Shown: positions 1 to 7,510, counted from the first letter of the stretch. The stretch: DNA of 8,798 nucleotides from Rhodobacterales bacterium UBA5972 (GCA_002430125.1 DJBQ01000088.1:12179-20976), one strand, 5' to 3'. Notes: generated by a model not told the origin, from the letters alone. Numbers and translations: made by a program.

Positions 1-210
1 AAGATTTTTGCAGCCCTTGGATTTCACGGCAACGGCGTCAGTCTGGCCAGTTACAGCGGCCGCAAACTGGCCGATCTTGTGGCCGGGGCAAAACCCGACC
101 TGCCTGCCGCGTTGCGCACGCCGTTATGGCGATTTGCGCTGCCGGGGCTGAGGCGGCACTATCTGCGGCTGGCCTTTGCACATTATCGTCTGAAGGATGG
201 ATTGTTCTGA
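1..210 (+). CDS. FAD-dependent oxidoreductase (DAO/amine oxidase-like), C-terminal fragment
   Basis: Frame 1 is open from the window edge to a TGA at 208-210, giving 69 residues of the end of a protein whose start lies outside the window. Near its start the fragment reads ALGFHGNGVSLASYSGRK. This resembles the glycine-rich segment near the C-terminus of DAO-family flavoenzymes (D-amino acid oxidase, sarcosine or gamma-glutamylputrescine oxidase type), which packs against the FAD and is followed by a helix and a basic tail. Such enzymes oxidise amines or amino acids in the cytoplasm. The substrate cannot be told from this piece. The gene converges on hutH with a 22-bp gap, so it is not in the hut operon. 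The DAO-type assignment is fairly likely, but it rests on one motif. Confidence 0.6.
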   Translation, partial: KIFAALGFHGNGVSLASYSGRKLADLVAGAKPDLPAALRTPLWRFALPGLRRHYLRLAFAHYRLKDGLF

Positions 211-232
211 ACGCGAGCGTTGCATCTGGTCG

Positions 233-1744
233 TTAATCCAGCGTTGGTGCGTCCTTGGGGAGCAATCCGCCTTCGGTCACCAGATTGGCAGCGGCTTGGA
301 TGTCTGGGGAAATCTGTCGGTCGTTTTCCAGGCGGGCCGAAACCTTTCGGATATCCGAGATATGCGTTTGCAAAGCAGGACTGGTTGCCAAGGGCGCACG
401 CAATTCCACGCCCTGTGCAGCGGCAAGTGCTTCTATGCCGATGATCGCCGCAAGGTTTTCAACCATTTCCAATAGACGCCGCGCGCCGTGGCAGGCCATC
501 GAAACATGGTCTTCCTGATTGGCACTGGTTGGGGTGCTGTCGATCACCCGCGGATTGGCCAATGCTTTGTTTTCGCTCATCAATGCCGCCGAAGTGACCT
601 CGGCAATCATAAAGCCCGAATTAAGCCCCGGCCGTGGCGACAAAAACGCCGGCAGCCCGAATGACAAGGCCGGATCAACCAACAAAGCGACGCGCCTTTG
701 TGCGATCGCCCCGATTTCTGCTATCGCCATGGCGATTTGATCGGCGGCAAACCCGACCGGTTCTGCGTGAAAGTTCCCGCCTGAAACGATGGACCCATCA
801 GACAGGACCAGTGGATTGTCAGTAACGGCGTTGGCTTCGCGTCCAAGCACCTGCCCGGCTTGACGGATCACGTCCAGTGCCGCCCCCAAAACCTGTGGCT
901 GGCAGCGAATACAATAAGGGTCCTGCACCCGTTCATCGCCGACAAGGTGGCTGTCGCGCAGAACCGATCCGTCCTGCAACTTGCGTAAAACATGTGCCAC
1001 TTCAATCTGGCCGGGTTGCCCGCGCAATTGATGAATTTCGTCGCGAAATGGTGCGGACGAGCCCATCGCCGCTTCGGTTGATAAGGCACCTGTCACCAAT
1101 GAACTGACCCCGATACGCCAGGCGGCGAACAAACCAGCCAGGGCCAGCGCGCAGGAAACCTGTGTGCCGTTTATCAGCGCAAGCCCTTCCTTTGGGCCCA
1201 ATATGATGGGCTGAAGGCCGGCGGCCTGCAAAGCGGCTATGCCCGGCATGCGCTGCCCTTTGAAAAAAGCCTCACCTTCACCGATCATCACGGTTGTCAT
1301 ATGAGCAAGTGGCGCAAGGTCGCCTGATGCGCCGACGGATCCCTGTGCGGGAATGACCGGGATTATGTCATGCGCCAGCATGTTTTCCAGCAGCATGATG
1401 ACATCCCACCGCACCCCTGATGCACCACGGCCGAGCGACAACATTTTCAAGGCCATGATCAGGCGCACGATGTCGCCGCCCAGTGGCGCGCCAAAACCGG
1501 CGGCGTGGCTTAAGATCAGGTTGCGCTGTAACTGCGCCGTGTCTTTTGGCGGAATGCGCACCGATGCCAGTTTGCCAAAGCCGGTATTGACCCCGTAAAC
1601 CGGATCAGTCCCGGCAGCGGCGGCGGCGATAATCAATTGCGCGTTATCCACCGCTTTTTTGCACGATCTGTCGATTTCAACCGCACCGCCGCGATAGATC
1701 GCTTCGATATCGGCCAGCGTCAGTTCACCGGGAACGAGTTTCAA
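233..1744 (-). CDS. hutH: Histidine ammonia-lyase (histidase)
   Basis: HutH removes ammonia from L-histidine without oxidation to give trans-urocanate, the first step of histidine degradation in the cytoplasm. The 503 residues match the usual length of about 500. The Ala139-Ser140-Gly141 triad in [12 protein letters not shown] cyclises autocatalytically to the MIO electrophile. Tyr50 (YGVNTGFG), Asn192 (NGTQ), Tyr277 and Arg280 ([10 protein letters not shown]) sit a constant three residues before the Pseudomonas putida histidase positions Y53, N195, Y280 and R283, so the active site looks complete. The start is TTG at 1744-1742. It overlaps the hutI stop as TTGA, a GGAGGT lies six bases upstream, and no in-frame ATG exists upstream before a stop near 1778. 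The next Met is at residue 97, which would lose Tyr50. Translation is probably coupled to hutI. The aromatic-lyase family also contains PAL, TAL and ergothionase, but the hut neighbours favour HutH. Confidence 0.97.
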   Translation of the reverse strand: MKLVPGELTLADIEAIYRGGAVEIDRSCKKAVDNAQLIIAAAAAGTDPVYGVNTGFGKLASVRIPPKDTAQLQRNLILSHAAGFGAPLGGDIVRLIMALKMLSLGRGASGVRWDVIMLLENMLAHDIIPVIPAQGSVGASGDLAPLAHMTTVMIGEGEAFFKGQRMPGIAALQAAGLQPIILGPKEGLALINGTQVSCALALAGLFAAWRIGVSSLVTGALSTEAAMGSSAPFRDEIHQLRGQPGQIEVAHVLRKLQDGSVLRDSHLVGDERVQDPYCIRCQPQVLGAALDVIRQAGQVLGREANAVTDNPLVLSDGSIVSGGNFHAEPVGFAADQIAMAIAEIGAIAQRRVALLVDPALSFGLPAFLSPRPGLNSGFMIAEVTSAALMSENKALANPRVIDSTPTSANQEDHVSMACHGARRLLEMVENLAAIIGIEALAAAQGVELRAPLATSPALQTHISDIRKVSARLENDRQISPDIQAAANLVTEGGLLPKDAPTLD

Positions 1745-1756
1745 GCGGCACCTCCG
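1741..1756 (-). promoter_or_regulatory. Ribosome binding site and TTGA start/stop overlap deciding the hutH start
   Basis: Read on the minus strand, the end of hutI is TAC GGA GGT GCC GCT TGA. The GGAGGT is a near-perfect Shine-Dalgarno sequence, six bases before TTG (1744-1742), and that TTG shares bases with the hutI TGA stop (1743-1741). The last codons of hutI therefore double as the hutH ribosome binding site. This supports the rare TTG start and implies translational coupling of the two enzymes. Confidence 0.85.
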
Positions 1757-2943
1757 TAAATCCGGCGATGTAATGAGTTAAAGCCAATGCGGTACGCCAG
1801 TTCTGCCGGATGGGCCACATCCCAAACCGCCATATCGGCGCGTTTGCCAGCCTCGATTGTGCCGGTATCAGCACCCTGCCCCAAGGCCCGCGCCGCTTCA
1901 CGAGTCAGTCCGGCAAGGGCTTCTTCGGGGGTTAATCTGAACATTGTGCAGGCCATATTCAGCGTCAAAATCGGCGAAAACATCGGCGACGAGCCTGGAT
2001 TTCCGTCGGTCGCAATGGCAATCGAAACACCGGCATCGCGCAGGGCCTGAACCGGCGGCATTTTGGTTTCCCGCAATGTGTAAAATGCCCCGGGCAGCAG
2101 AACCGCAACGGTTCCTGATTTCGCCATGGCATCAATTCCGGCCTGATCGAGATATTCAAGATGATCCGCCGACATCGCATTATAGGACGCAGCCAAGGAC
2201 GCCCCGCCGAGATTTGACAATTGCTCGGCATGGAGCTTGACCGGCAGACCCAGTGCTTTTGCCGCATCAAATACCCGGCTTATTTGGGAAGGCGAAAAGG
2301 CGATACCTTCGCAAAACCCATCAACCGCATCCACAAGACCCAGATCATGTGCCTGCTGCAACCCGGCAATCGCGACTTCATCAATATAGGCGTCCGGCCT
2401 GCCGGCATATTCCGGCGGCAAAGCATGAGCTGCCAGCCACGACGTAACAATCCTTACCGGTCGCAGTTCTGCCAACCGGCGCGCTGCTCGTAACATCTTG
2501 ATTTCATCAGCTATTGTCAGCCCATAGCCGGATTTAATTTCCAGCAGGCACACGCCTTCGGCGATCATTGCATCAAGGCGCGGTAACGCTTGGGCGACCA
2601 ATTCATCCTCATTGGCGGCGCGAGTTGCGCTCATTGAGGACACGATGCCACCGCCTGCGCGTGCCACTTGTTCGTATGACGCGCCTTCGAGACGCATTTC
2701 AAACTCAAGTGCCCGGTTGCCGCCAAATACCAGATGCGTATGGCAGTCAATAAAGGCTGGAGTCACAAGGCGCCCGCCCAGATCGACGCAATTTTCTGCC
2801 CAGTCACTGCTAAGGTCCACGGCGGCCCCCACCCAGGTGATCCGACCATCGCGAACCGCAATCGCAGCATCCTCGATCAGCCCATAAGACTTTGCGGACA
2901 CCATGCTGGCGACGCGGCAATTTGTAAAAACAGTTTCAGACAT
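1741..2943 (-). CDS. hutI: Imidazolonepropionase
   Basis: HutI hydrolyses 4-imidazolone-5-propionate to N-formimino-L-glutamate, the third step of histidine degradation. It is an amidohydrolase-superfamily enzyme with a TIM barrel and one metal ion. The 400-residue length is typical. Visible metal and catalytic residues are His68 and His70 ([10 protein letters not shown]), His238 (KLHAEQ), His261 (SADHLEYL) and Asp313 (ATDGNPGS). The family segment EIKSGYGL is at residues 135-142 and a C-terminal [15 protein letters not shown] strand at about 361-375. The start is the ATG at 2943-2941. No convincing ribosome binding site precedes it; the bases just upstream (rich in C, A and T) are weak. It is the first gene of the leftward hutI-hutH unit, and its stop overlaps the hutH start by three bases. 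Its promoter lies in the divergent region shared with hutF. Confidence 0.97.
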   Translation of the reverse strand: MSETVFTNCRVASMVSAKSYGLIEDAAIAVRDGRITWVGAAVDLSSDWAENCVDLGGRLVTPAFIDCHTHLVFGGNRALEFEMRLEGASYEQVARAGGGIVSSMSATRAANEDELVAQALPRLDAMIAEGVCLLEIKSGYGLTIADEIKMLRAARRLAELRPVRIVTSWLAAHALPPEYAGRPDAYIDEVAIAGLQQAHDLGLVDAVDGFCEGIAFSPSQISRVFDAAKALGLPVKLHAEQLSNLGGASLAASYNAMSADHLEYLDQAGIDAMAKSGTVAVLLPGAFYTLRETKMPPVQALRDAGVSIAIATDGNPGSSPMFSPILTLNMACTMFRLTPEEALAGLTREAARALGQGADTGTIEAGKRADMAVWDVAHPAELAYRIGFNSLHRRIYGGAA

Positions 2944-2955
2944 GAGAGGTTTCGC

Positions 2956-2983
2956 TTGATTAGATCAGGTCATGTATTATTAT
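2956..2983 (+). promoter_or_regulatory. Predicted sigma-70-type promoter for hutF-hutC
   Basis: TTGATT at 2956-2961 and TATTAT at 2978-2983 are separated by 16 bases, giving a predicted transcript start near 2990 and a leader of about 30 bases before the hutF ATG at 3020. The -10 lies in the left arm of the inverted repeat at 2977-2998, so a repressor bound there would block it. A second -10-like hexamer, CATAAT at 2991-2996, sits in the right arm but lacks a good -35. This is prediction from consensus only. Confidence 0.5.
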
Positions 2984-2998
2984 GTCTGCACATAATAA
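2977..2998. promoter_or_regulatory. Perfect 9-bp inverted repeat, probable HutC operator
   Basis: The arms TTATTATGT (2977-2985) and ACATAATAA (2990-2998) are exact reverse complements around a CTGC spacer, and the core reads GT-CTGC-AC. GntR/HutC-subfamily repressors are known to bind GT...AC dyads, and hutC lies in the operon reading away from this site. The repeat overlaps predicted -10 elements on both strands, so one bound dimer could shut off hutI-hutH and hutF-hutC together, with urocanate or a related intermediate as inducer, as known for other HutC proteins. A stem with a 4-base loop in an RNA leader is possible but weak, because the arms are AT-rich. Confidence 0.75.
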
Positions 2999-3006
2999 AC
3001 TGTCAA
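2979..3006 (-). promoter_or_regulatory. Predicted sigma-70-type promoter for hutI-hutH
   Basis: On the minus strand a consensus -35 TTGACA (3006-3001) and CATAAT (2984-2979, one mismatch from TATAAT) are separated by 16 bases. Transcription would start near 2972, leaving a leader of about 28 bases before the hutI ATG at 2943. The operator repeat at 2977-2998 fills the spacer and -10. This is the strongest promoter match in the window. It occupies the same DNA as the opposite hutF promoter. Confidence 0.65.
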
Positions 3007-3019
3007 TCAGGTTTAACAC

Positions 3020-4384
3020 ATGACTATTTTATGGGCTGAACAAGCACTTACGCAAAACGGCTGGGAACAGGCCGTGCGAATCGACATTGATAAGGCTGGG
3101 CGAATCGCTTCGGTTACACCCAATCAACCAGCCTCCGGTCATCGGATGGCGCTTGCTTTACCGGCGATTGGCAACCTGCATTCGCATGGGTTTCAGCGTG
3201 CAATGGCTGGGTTGACGGAAAAACGCGGCGCCGACGCGTCTGACTCGTTCTGGAGTTGGCGCAAGTTGATGTATGACTTTCTGGAAGTGCTGACACCGAA
3301 TGATGTAGAAGCCGTAACCGCCTTTGCGCAGATGGAAATGTTAGAGTCCGGATTCGGGTCGGTGGCCGAGTTTCATTATTTGCATCATGGCCCATTCGGT
3401 CAGCGATACAGCAATGTCGCCGAATTAAGCGAGCGGATATTTTCGGCGCAGAATTCGACTGGAATCGGCTTGACCAACTTGCCGGTCTATTACGCCCAAG
3501 GCGGTTGCGACGGTCGGCCGCTTGCAGGTGGCCAATTGAGATTCGGAAATGATTTCAGCAGCTACCAAGCGATAGTTGATGGTAATATCAGCCTGTTGTC
3601 GGCGGCCCCCGCTGACTGTGGCATCGGGATTGCGCCGCATTCCTTGCGCGCCGTTGAAAAAGAGGCATTGGATGACCTTCATCGACTGTATCCATCCGGC
3701 CCGGTTCACCTGCACATCGCGGAACAGCAGGCCGAAGTTACCGAAGTGCTGGCCTATTTTGGTGCCAGACCGGTTGAATGGCTGCTAAGCATCCAGCCGG
3801 TCGATGCGCGTTGGTGTCTGGTTCATGCAACCCAGATGACCCCTCAGGAAACGTTGGGCCTTGCCAAAAGCGGAGCGGTTGCAGGACTTTGCCCGATTAC
3901 CGAAAGCAATCTGGGTGACGGGATATTTGATGGCGAAAACTACCTGCCGAATGGTGGGGTTTTTGGATTAGGGTCTGACAGCAACATACGGATATCTTTG
4001 ACAGAAGAGATGCGCACGCTGGAATACAGCCAACGATTAAAGGACCGCAATCGCGCGGCAATCGCGACCCCTTCGGCATCCGTCGGTCGGACGATTTTTG
4101 AAGGCGCTGCCATGGGTGGCGCGCAGGCTTTGGGGCGGGCATGCGGTTCCATCGCAGTTGGAAATTGGGCGGATATTCTGGAAATCTCGACGAACCATCC
4201 GGATATGGAAGGGTTAAAGGGCGACACATTACTTGATGCCTGGATTTTCGCACGTGACGACCGGTTGGTTCGCAATGTTTGGTCTGCGGGTCGCCATATG
4301 GTTCAAGACGGCCGCCACATTAATACAGAAGCGATCACCGCTGCCTATCGTAACAGCGTGCAAAAATTGCGGACGCGTTTGTGA
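3020..4384 (+). CDS. hutF: Formimidoylglutamate deiminase
   Basis: HutF hydrolyses N-formimino-L-glutamate to N-formyl-L-glutamate and ammonia, the fourth step of the five-step histidine route, used instead of direct HutG/FTCD cleavage. It is a zinc amidohydrolase; 454 residues is normal. Expected metal ligands are His54 and His56 (GNLHSHGFQR), His232 (HLHIAEQ) and Asp320 (GLGSDSN), with His269 (LVHATQ) as a probable catalytic residue. Gln59, Tyr120, His207 and Arg210 (IAPHSLR) and Glu235 fall in family-conserved segments thought to bind substrate. The WSWRKLMYDF segment at 78-87 is also typical. The start ATG at 3020 has a modest AGG at 3009-3011, eight bases upstream. It is the first gene of the rightward unit, and its stop overlaps the hutC start by three bases. 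Guanine deaminase-like relatives are unlikely given the motifs and context. Confidence 0.96.
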   Translation: MTILWAEQALTQNGWEQAVRIDIDKAGRIASVTPNQPASGHRMALALPAIGNLHSHGFQRAMAGLTEKRGADASDSFWSWRKLMYDFLEVLTPNDVEAVTAFAQMEMLESGFGSVAEFHYLHHGPFGQRYSNVAELSERIFSAQNSTGIGLTNLPVYYAQGGCDGRPLAGGQLRFGNDFSSYQAIVDGNISLLSAAPADCGIGIAPHSLRAVEKEALDDLHRLYPSGPVHLHIAEQQAEVTEVLAYFGARPVEWLLSIQPVDARWCLVHATQMTPQETLGLAKSGAVAGLCPITESNLGDGIFDGENYLPNGGVFGLGSDSNIRISLTEEMRTLEYSQRLKDRNRAAIATPSASVGRTIFEGAAMGGAQALGRACGSIAVGNWADILEISTNHPDMEGLKGDTLLDAWIFARDDRLVRNVWSAGRHMVQDGRHINTEAITAAYRNSVQKLRTRL

Positions 4385-5073
4385 GCCATACCAGTTATCG
4401 CACCATCCAAACCGAGGTTTTGCGCCGAATTCGCACGCGAGTCTGGCAACCCGGGCAAATCATTCCTTCGGAAGTTGACCTTGCGGTTGAATTTAACTGC
4501 GCAAGGGCCACGATCAACCGGGCTTTGCGGGAATTGGCGGAAACCGGGATAATTGACCGTCGCCGCAAAGCAGGTACTCGGGTCAGCCTGAATCCGGTTC
4601 GCAAAGCCACACTTGATATTCCGATGACCCGTATTGAGATCGAGGCACGTGGTTTAACGTATGGCTATAAGATGCTGGCTAAAAACAATATACCGGCACC
4701 GGAGGATGTGACGGTTCGGATGAATTTGGTGCCGTTGCAACCTCTGCTGCATGTGAAATGTCTGCACTTAGCCGACGGTAAACCCCACGTTTTCGAAGAC
4801 AGATGGATCAATCCCAATGCAGTGTCCAACGTCTTTACGGCACCGTTTGAGACCGTCAGCCCGAACGAATGGTTGCTTCAAAACGTGCCGATTTCCGGTG
4901 GTGATATCGTTTTAACCGCCGAACCTGCGACGGTTGGGGACGCTGCCGCACTTGGCATACCCAAAGGGACCGCCCTGTTTGTGGCGGAACGACGGACATT
5001 CATCGGAACCGACACTATTACCTTTGTCAGGCTGGCCTATGCACCGGGCTATCGCATGACCACGCATATCTAA
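4381..5073 (+). CDS. hutC: HutC, GntR-family (UTRA-domain) repressor of histidine utilisation
   Basis: The 230-residue protein has an N-terminal winged helix-turn-helix at about residues 5-70 (helix-turn-helix within PSEVDLAVEFNCARATINR, wing ending KAGTRV) and a UTRA ligand-binding domain at about 90-225, ending in RLAYAPGYR. This is the standard HutC architecture and length. HutC proteins repress hut genes and release DNA when urocanate or a related intermediate binds. The start is a GTG at 4381-4383 sharing bases with the hutF TGA stop (GTGA), so translation is probably coupled; no strong ribosome binding site precedes it. Its likely target is the inverted repeat at 2977-2998 upstream of its own operon, giving autoregulation. 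The site match is inferred from position and symmetry, not from a proven motif. Confidence 0.92.
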   Translation: MSHTSYRTIQTEVLRRIRTRVWQPGQIIPSEVDLAVEFNCARATINRALRELAETGIIDRRRKAGTRVSLNPVRKATLDIPMTRIEIEARGLTYGYKMLAKNNIPAPEDVTVRMNLVPLQPLLHVKCLHLADGKPHVFEDRWINPNAVSNVFTAPFETVSPNEWLLQNVPISGGDIVLTAEPATVGDAAALGIPKGTALFVAERRTFIGTDTITFVRLAYAPGYRMTTHI

Positions 5074-5081
5074 CGCCAATC

Positions 5082-5123
5082 TTGCGGCGGCAAAGCCTGC
5101 CTTCTATTGTGATCAAAAGGGAA
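5082..5123 (+). promoter_or_regulatory. Weak candidate promoter, imperfect dyad and ribosome binding site before the Rieske gene
   Basis: The 57-bp gap between hutC and the Rieske gene holds TTGCGG (5082-5087) and TATTGT (5105-5110) spaced by 17 bases. It also holds an imperfect 12-bp dyad, TT-g-TGATCA-a-AA (5107-5118), overlapping that -10, and a purine-rich AAAAGGGA ribosome binding site ending about eight bases before the ATG at 5131. No terminator follows hutC, so read-through from the hut promoter is also possible. The ribosome binding site is solid; the promoter and dyad are low-confidence. Confidence 0.35.
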
Positions 5124-5130
5124 CCAAACC

Positions 5131-6261
5131 ATGAACCAAGCGATCCGTGAACTTGCCGAAAACGTCGCAGTACCGTTCGAGACGGCGCGCGCGATGCCGA
5201 AATCGGTTTACACGTCGGACGAATTCCTGAAGGCCGAGATTGAACATATTTTCAAGCAAGACTGGTTTTGTGCGGGACGCGCTGACAGCCTTGCGAATGC
5301 CGGTGATTATCTGACGCTGACGCTGGCCGGGCAGCCGATCATGGTTCTGCGCGATCACCAAGGGTTCCTAAGGGCGCAATCCAACGTTTGCCGCCACCGG
5401 ATGTCGACCTTGCTTGAGGGTCGTGGACAAATCAAGACGATCACCTGCCCGTATCACGCCTGGACCTATGGCCTTGACGGTCGATTGCGCGGTGCCCCGG
5501 CCATGGATCAGAACGCGGCTTTCAAGCGCGCTGATTATGTTTTGCCGCAGGCCAGGTGCGAAGAATGGTTGGGCTGGATCATGGTCAGCCTGAACCCCAA
5601 TGCCCCGGCTGTCGCCACGCAACTGAGCGGGGTTGAGGAGTTGATTTCAGATTTCGGCATGGAGGATTATTCCGAAACCTTCTTTGAAACCCATATTTGG
5701 GACACGAATTGGAAGGTTTTGGCCGAAAACTTCATGGAAAGCTATCATTTGCCGGTTTGCCATGCGGGCACAATCGGCGGCCTGTCCAAGCTTGAAGAAA
5801 TGATTTGCCCACCGGGATTGCCGGCGTTTAACTATCATACCATCCTGAAAGACGATCAGTTGCCGATTGCTTTGGCGCATCCAAATAACACGCGGATGCA
5901 GGGAGACCGGCGGCGCACCACGTTTTTGCTGGCGATTTATCCCAGTCTTTTGATCACCTTAACGCCGGGATATTTTTGGTATCTTTCGCTGCATCCCAAG
6001 GGTGTGGGTCAGGTTGATATTCGGTTTGGCGGCGGCATGTCGCAGGATTATGTCAATGACAAAGACGCAATGGCACATTTTACGCGCCTGAAAACTCTGC
6101 TGGACGAGGTGAATGTCGAGGATCGCGGTTGCACGGAAAAGGTCTTTCAGGGGTTGCTGAGCGATTTGGCGTCGCCGGGACATTTATCGCATCTTGAGCG
6201 GCCAAATTTCGATTTCGCGCACTATCTGGCGCGCTGCACGGGAGAGTCGCTCGACCGATAA
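5131..6261 (+). CDS. Rieske [2Fe-2S] non-haem iron oxygenase, large subunit, substrate unknown
   Basis: This is an oxygenase of the ring-hydroxylating dioxygenase alpha-subunit type, which uses electrons from a reductase to activate O2 for hydroxylation or N-demethylation. The Rieske cluster ligands are Cys87-x-His89 (NVCRHR) and Cys106-x2-His109 (CPYHAWTY), in a domain of about residues 40-150. The C-terminal SRPBCC catalytic domain carries the iron site in ENFMESYHLPVCH: His206, His211 and probably Asp331 (VEDRGCTEKVFQGL). Glu203 occupies the place of the bridging aspartate of naphthalene dioxygenase (D205), as known for carnitine monooxygenase CntA. The 376 residues are short for the dioxygenases but close to CntA-type enzymes. 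No small subunit, ferredoxin or reductase gene lies in the window. It begins 57 bp after hutC on the same strand and may share its transcript. A methylated amine or betaine substrate is inference only. Confidence 0.88.
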   Translation: MNQAIRELAENVAVPFETARAMPKSVYTSDEFLKAEIEHIFKQDWFCAGRADSLANAGDYLTLTLAGQPIMVLRDHQGFLRAQSNVCRHRMSTLLEGRGQIKTITCPYHAWTYGLDGRLRGAPAMDQNAAFKRADYVLPQARCEEWLGWIMVSLNPNAPAVATQLSGVEELISDFGMEDYSETFFETHIWDTNWKVLAENFMESYHLPVCHAGTIGGLSKLEEMICPPGLPAFNYHTILKDDQLPIALAHPNNTRMQGDRRRTTFLLAIYPSLLITLTPGYFWYLSLHPKGVGQVDIRFGGGMSQDYVNDKDAMAHFTRLKTLLDEVNVEDRGCTEKVFQGLLSDLASPGHLSHLERPNFDFAHYLARCTGESLDR

Positions 6262-6272
6262 GGTTAGCGGAA

Positions 6273-7442
6273 TTAGATGTCAGGTTGCTGGTGGTGGGCG
6301 GCATTTCTGAGACTGCGCACAGCAATCAAACCGATCAAGGATGCAATCAACGCAAACAGGATGACGACGTCATATCCGGCAGCGTGCCAAATCAGCGACG
6401 CTATATAGGGCGAAATTGCGACCGCCACCAAATAGGGAATCGACGTGCGGGCCGAAATCGCCCCAAACGCGGCGCGGCCAAGGATTTCAGCGACCATAAC
6501 CGGACGCAGGATGCTGAAAACGCCAAACGCGCATCCTTGCAGAACCGCGAACAGAAAAATTAGCGCTGGGTGATACTGGGCGGTCAACAGAACTAAGGAC
6601 GCCACGCAAGCCGTTGATATTGCGATCATTGCCAGCGGCACACTGTTCAAACGCCGCTCGAACCTTAGCATCAGGACACGCCCTAATACCTGCGACGGAC
6701 CGATCATCGACGCAGCTGCCGTGGCGGCCCAAAGACTGGCACCACGATCAACAAATATCGGCAAAACGTGGTTCAGGATAATGCCGTGGTTCAACGCCAC
6801 AAACGCAAAGCCAAAGGCGATCAGCCAGAATTCCCGTCGCTTCATAACGCGCTTTATTGTGGCCCTATTTTCGGCCTTTATGGGTGCTGGCGCTTTTTGT
6901 GTCGTCGACCGCTCTAGCAATAAAGCGCCAAAATAAAGCGCTGGGGCGGCGATGAACGCGACCACGCATGCGAAGATTATTACAGTGATCCGCCATCCAT
7001 AGGCACCGTTGAGCAATGCTGCGGCTGGAAAAGACAGCGTCGAAGCAAAGCCCGCGACAAGTGTTATACGCGTGATTGCAAACCTGGCTTTGCCTCCTAA
7101 TGTACGGATAACAAACGAAAAACATGGTTCATACAACGTCGCGGATTGCGTCGCCCCGATCAATATCCATGCGGCCCAATATCCGCCTTTTGTGTCAAGT
7201 TCCGCCAACAACAACAGACCCAATGCGCCGACAACTGCGCCGACGGGCATCAAAAACCTGCCACACCCCGCATCAATGATCCGCCCAGAAATGGGGGCAC
7301 ACGCCGCCGATGTCAGGATCGCCAGCGTAATCCCAAGCGATATTTCGGATTTCGACCAGCCAAGATCGGTTTCCCACGCCAGAAACATCGCCGCAAAAAC
7401 GTAAAACAACCCGGCCCAGACCAGAGTTTCGCCAATCGCCAA
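6273..7442 (-). CDS. MFS transporter, monocarboxylate/oxalate-formate antiporter-like
   Basis: The 389-residue inner-membrane protein has the hydrophobic pattern of about 12 transmembrane helices in two halves, split by a charged loop at about residues 178-203 rich in Lys, Arg and Pro. An MFS motif-A segment (GRIIDAGCGR, residues 53-62) lies in the helix 2-3 loop, and DLGWSKSEIS (26-35) after helix 1 recalls monocarboxylate and oxalate/formate transporters. This suggests a small organic anion as substrate, but the ligand is unknown. The start is uncertain. The TTG at 7442-7440 has a GGGG about nine bases upstream. The frame stays open to a stop at 7518-7520 without any ATG, GTG or further TTG, so TTG is best, though a longer N-terminus from a rarer start is possible. 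It converges on the Rieske gene with an 11-bp gap and follows the M32 peptidase by 68 bp on the same strand, probably as one unit. Confidence 0.85.
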   Translation of the reverse strand: MAIGETLVWAGLFYVFAAMFLAWETDLGWSKSEISLGITLAILTSAACAPISGRIIDAGCGRFLMPVGAVVGALGLLLLAELDTKGGYWAAWILIGATQSATLYEPCFSFVIRTLGGKARFAITRITLVAGFASTLSFPAAALLNGAYGWRITVIIFACVVAFIAAPALYFGALLLERSTTQKAPAPIKAENRATIKRVMKRREFWLIAFGFAFVALNHGIILNHVLPIFVDRGASLWAATAAASMIGPSQVLGRVLMLRFERRLNSVPLAMIAISTACVASLVLLTAQYHPALIFLFAVLQGCAFGVFSILRPVMVAEILGRAAFGAISARTSIPYLVAVAISPYIASLIWHAAGYDVVILFALIASLIGLIAVRSLRNAAHHQQPDI

Positions 7443-7510
7443 CAGCGCAACCCCAGCAAACTGGGCGCGAGATGTTGCAGGTGGGTTGGACTCAGTATTG
7501 ATAGCGCGCC

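Noticed and set aside
210..221. Palindrome AACGC-GA-GCGTT between the flavoenzyme and hutH ends, considered as a terminator
   Set aside because: The loop would be only two bases, the stem five, and there is no following T-run. It may be chance symmetry.
233..1744. HutH as an ergothionase or a phenylalanine/tyrosine ammonia-lyase
   Set aside because: Active-site residues align at a constant offset with P. putida histidase, and the gene is translationally coupled to hutI, so histidase is the better call.
5082..5103. GC-rich stretch after hutC (GGCGGC-AAA-GCCTGCC), considered as a terminator hairpin
   Set aside because: Only three consecutive pairs form around the AAA loop before mismatches, and no T-run follows.
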